From assembly GCF_040869045.1 (NCBI RefSeq), contig NC_090321.1:73875183-73939182 (forward strand): a stretch of 64,000 nt of DNA. The letters are read 5' to 3'. Below the pieces are notes generated by a model, which was given only the letters and a program-made list of their open reading frames with translations, did not search any database and was not told the DNA's origin. Positions 62,427 to 64,000 of the stretch are shown piece by piece; the first letter of the stretch is position 1; each line of letters opens with the position of its first letter. The position numbers and the translations under genes were made by a program. The stretch comes from Eurosta solidaginis. Taxonomy: Eukaryota; Arthropoda; Insecta; Diptera; Tephritidae.

Positions 62427-64000
62427 ACGCTCAATCTCAAACGATATTCATCGCAAGAAGGTTGCGGAAACACTAAAAAACTGAAATGAAAATATTCTCT
62501 CTCAACTTCGAAAACCAACTCCCAAACTGTGTTGCAATAGTACGAAAACAAAAACATACACTTTTTGGCAAGAAATACGAAAAACGGAATAACCATAGAC
62601 TGAAGTCGATTTAATATTAAGCAGCGCATTATTGAGATTCATTTCGCCTTCACATACATTTATTCATTTGCAATATATACATAAAAGTATTTAAAAAAGT
62701 ATTTTTTAAAGTAGTAGCATTAGAGAAAGTAGTAGTAGAAAAACGTACTAATGCACGTTTCGTATACAATCGTGGGAAAACGAAACCCTTTTCAGACTTG
62801 TTGGCAGTGTTGCCGTGAGCCTAGAAAGAAATGTATTAGTTTACAAATAAAAAAAGGTACCAAACGCAAAAACAACGACTAATTTTACCAGTTTTATTAT
62901 AAACATAACTGCTTTCATTTATAAATTTCAAATTATGGAGAAATTTTCAAATTTCTTCAGTTCACATACACATATCGTTAAATCCACACTGCAAAATTGT
63001 TGGAGCAAGTATTGCATGTGTGTTTAATTTACGGCGACCATTTTTCTAATTTTAAAACTTGCTTTGCTTATGATTTGAATCATAAAGGAAATTTTAAAAT
63101 TACAACTGAAAATTCAGTTCGAGATTACATATTTGTGGCCTTTAGTGCGAGCGAAGCCGCCGGTAAATAAAGGCTAGTTTATCCTAAAACGCTTAATAAT
63201 TTGAACAAAATAAGAGCGATGGCAGCTCTATTTTCCAGATATGTATAATGCCAAATACTCTCTCTTTATCAATCTTATGTGTGTTTGTATATTATTCTCT
63301 TCCTGTGTTCTTCGCCCCACATACCTGCACTTGATCGTCCCTCTCCGTGCACTTAAATGTGCAAAGCGTGCCCGTATGAGCAAAAGGCTCATACGAGCCG
63401 TTTTGCCCATCGGTGATCTAGAGTATGGCAAATTAGATCAACGATTTTCTGACCAGTTTTTTGGTTACAATCAACGAAAACCAAAACCCGTTCTTGAATT
63501 GTAAAATTTTTTGCTTTCAAATTGAAATGGCAAAACGAACGTAGTCTGTTCAACGTGACCAGCATCAGGCGTAGCATCAACGATATTGGCAAAATTCTTG
63601 GATTTCTTGCGTTGATCTAATATAGTTTCCCTTACGTGTTTTGCACAAATTTATATAAAATCGTTCTGAATATCTGGGGAAAGATAGTGAACTTGTAAAC
63701 GTTTGTGCTGCTGTTGTGAGATCCTAACTTTCTTCGAATGATCTCTAGGTATTGGATATAATAGCTTATGAGTACGATTTCGGATGCATGTAAACATACA
63801 TTTTTGTTTGATGTTTTTATTGTCTCCTCACTGTTCGAAGGCCCAGGCAAAAATCATTATCAATAGGCGAATCGGATGCGGAACCTGAATGGTTTTGAGC
63901 CAGCTGCCAAATGAAATATTTATTCTTAAATTTTAAGGAAAAGAACTTTTCAAATTATTTTCCACACTTCACTATAATATAAAAATGAAATGCAGATAAT
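62427..64000. other. Right end of window, unclassified
   Basis: No gene recognised. A short palindrome with TGAGCAAAAGGCTCATACGA lies at about 63376. Open frames of 60-90 codons lack motifs. Possibly more decayed transposon or intergenic DNA. Confidence 0.35.

Noticed and set aside
63360..63420. TGAGCAAAAGGCTCATACGA palindrome as a regulatory site or terminator
   Set aside because: Short isolated hairpin in unannotated DNA with no gene context.

Overview
This is a transposon-laden stretch of an insect nuclear genome. Three intron-containing host genes, the base composition and the repeat types point to a fly, most likely a tephritid-like higher dipteran; the species assignment is inference. 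No bacterial, organellar or CRISPR features were seen. Exon coordinates were worked out by hand from GT/AG sites and reading-frame phase and should be confirmed with RNA data.

Host genes, left to right: DNA ligase 1 (minus strand, 8 exons, 4557-12062, 790 residues predicted, with a PCNA-binding N-terminus split over two tiny exons); the U3 snoRNP / ribosome-biogenesis factor Utp25/DEF (plus strand, 3 exons, 15679-19690, 705 residues predicted); and the nuclear-pore FG nucleoporin Nup214 (minus strand, 11 exons, 40222-48813, 1804 residues predicted). All three concatenate to an exact open frame and look functional. Their large introns and the gaps between them are filled with mobile DNA.

Mobile DNA by region. 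1-800: three MITEs with target-site duplications (TSDs). 2490-4051: decayed hAT-like, CGGBP1-type gene. 6430-8460: 81-bp satellite plus a second repeat inside a ligase intron. 9450-11030: SINE-like and jockey-like pieces. 12472-12900: Harbinger remnant. 16770-17890: LINE/SINE debris in a Utp25 intron. 19839-28537: a BEL/Pao LTR retrotransposon (TSD CTGAG) whose 3' LTR was invaded by a Helentron-like element carrying a 130-bp tandem array. 28857-39660: a four-level nest: a (CAA)n-tailed SINE-like element holds a Transib/RAG1-like DNA transposon, which holds a tandem dimer (LTR-int-LTR-int-LTR) of a gypsy-type element that has lost RT, RNase H and most of integrase. 43919-45677: jockey-like element inserted in a SINE, in a Nup214 intron. 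49004-54070: two internally deleted PIF/Harbinger elements, stacked MITEs, and a 352-bp-armed inverted repeat made partly of LTR sequence. 55110-59442: short tandem array, tRNA-derived SINEs, a hAT MITE, a P-element-like MITE. 59529-62426: 5' part of a LINE abutting a decayed hAT transposase that is itself split by a foldback-like insert.

The most notable item is the Transib-type element at 29237-39615: its 37-bp perfect terminal inverted repeats begin with CACAGTG, the exact V(D)J recombination-signal heptamer, followed after 24 bp by a nonamer-like ACAAAA motif, flanked by a GC-only 5-bp TSD (CGCGG), and the interior carries RAG1-like coding remnants. The second is the fresh tandem duplication of a pol-less gypsy element with one intact 836-codon frame per unit.
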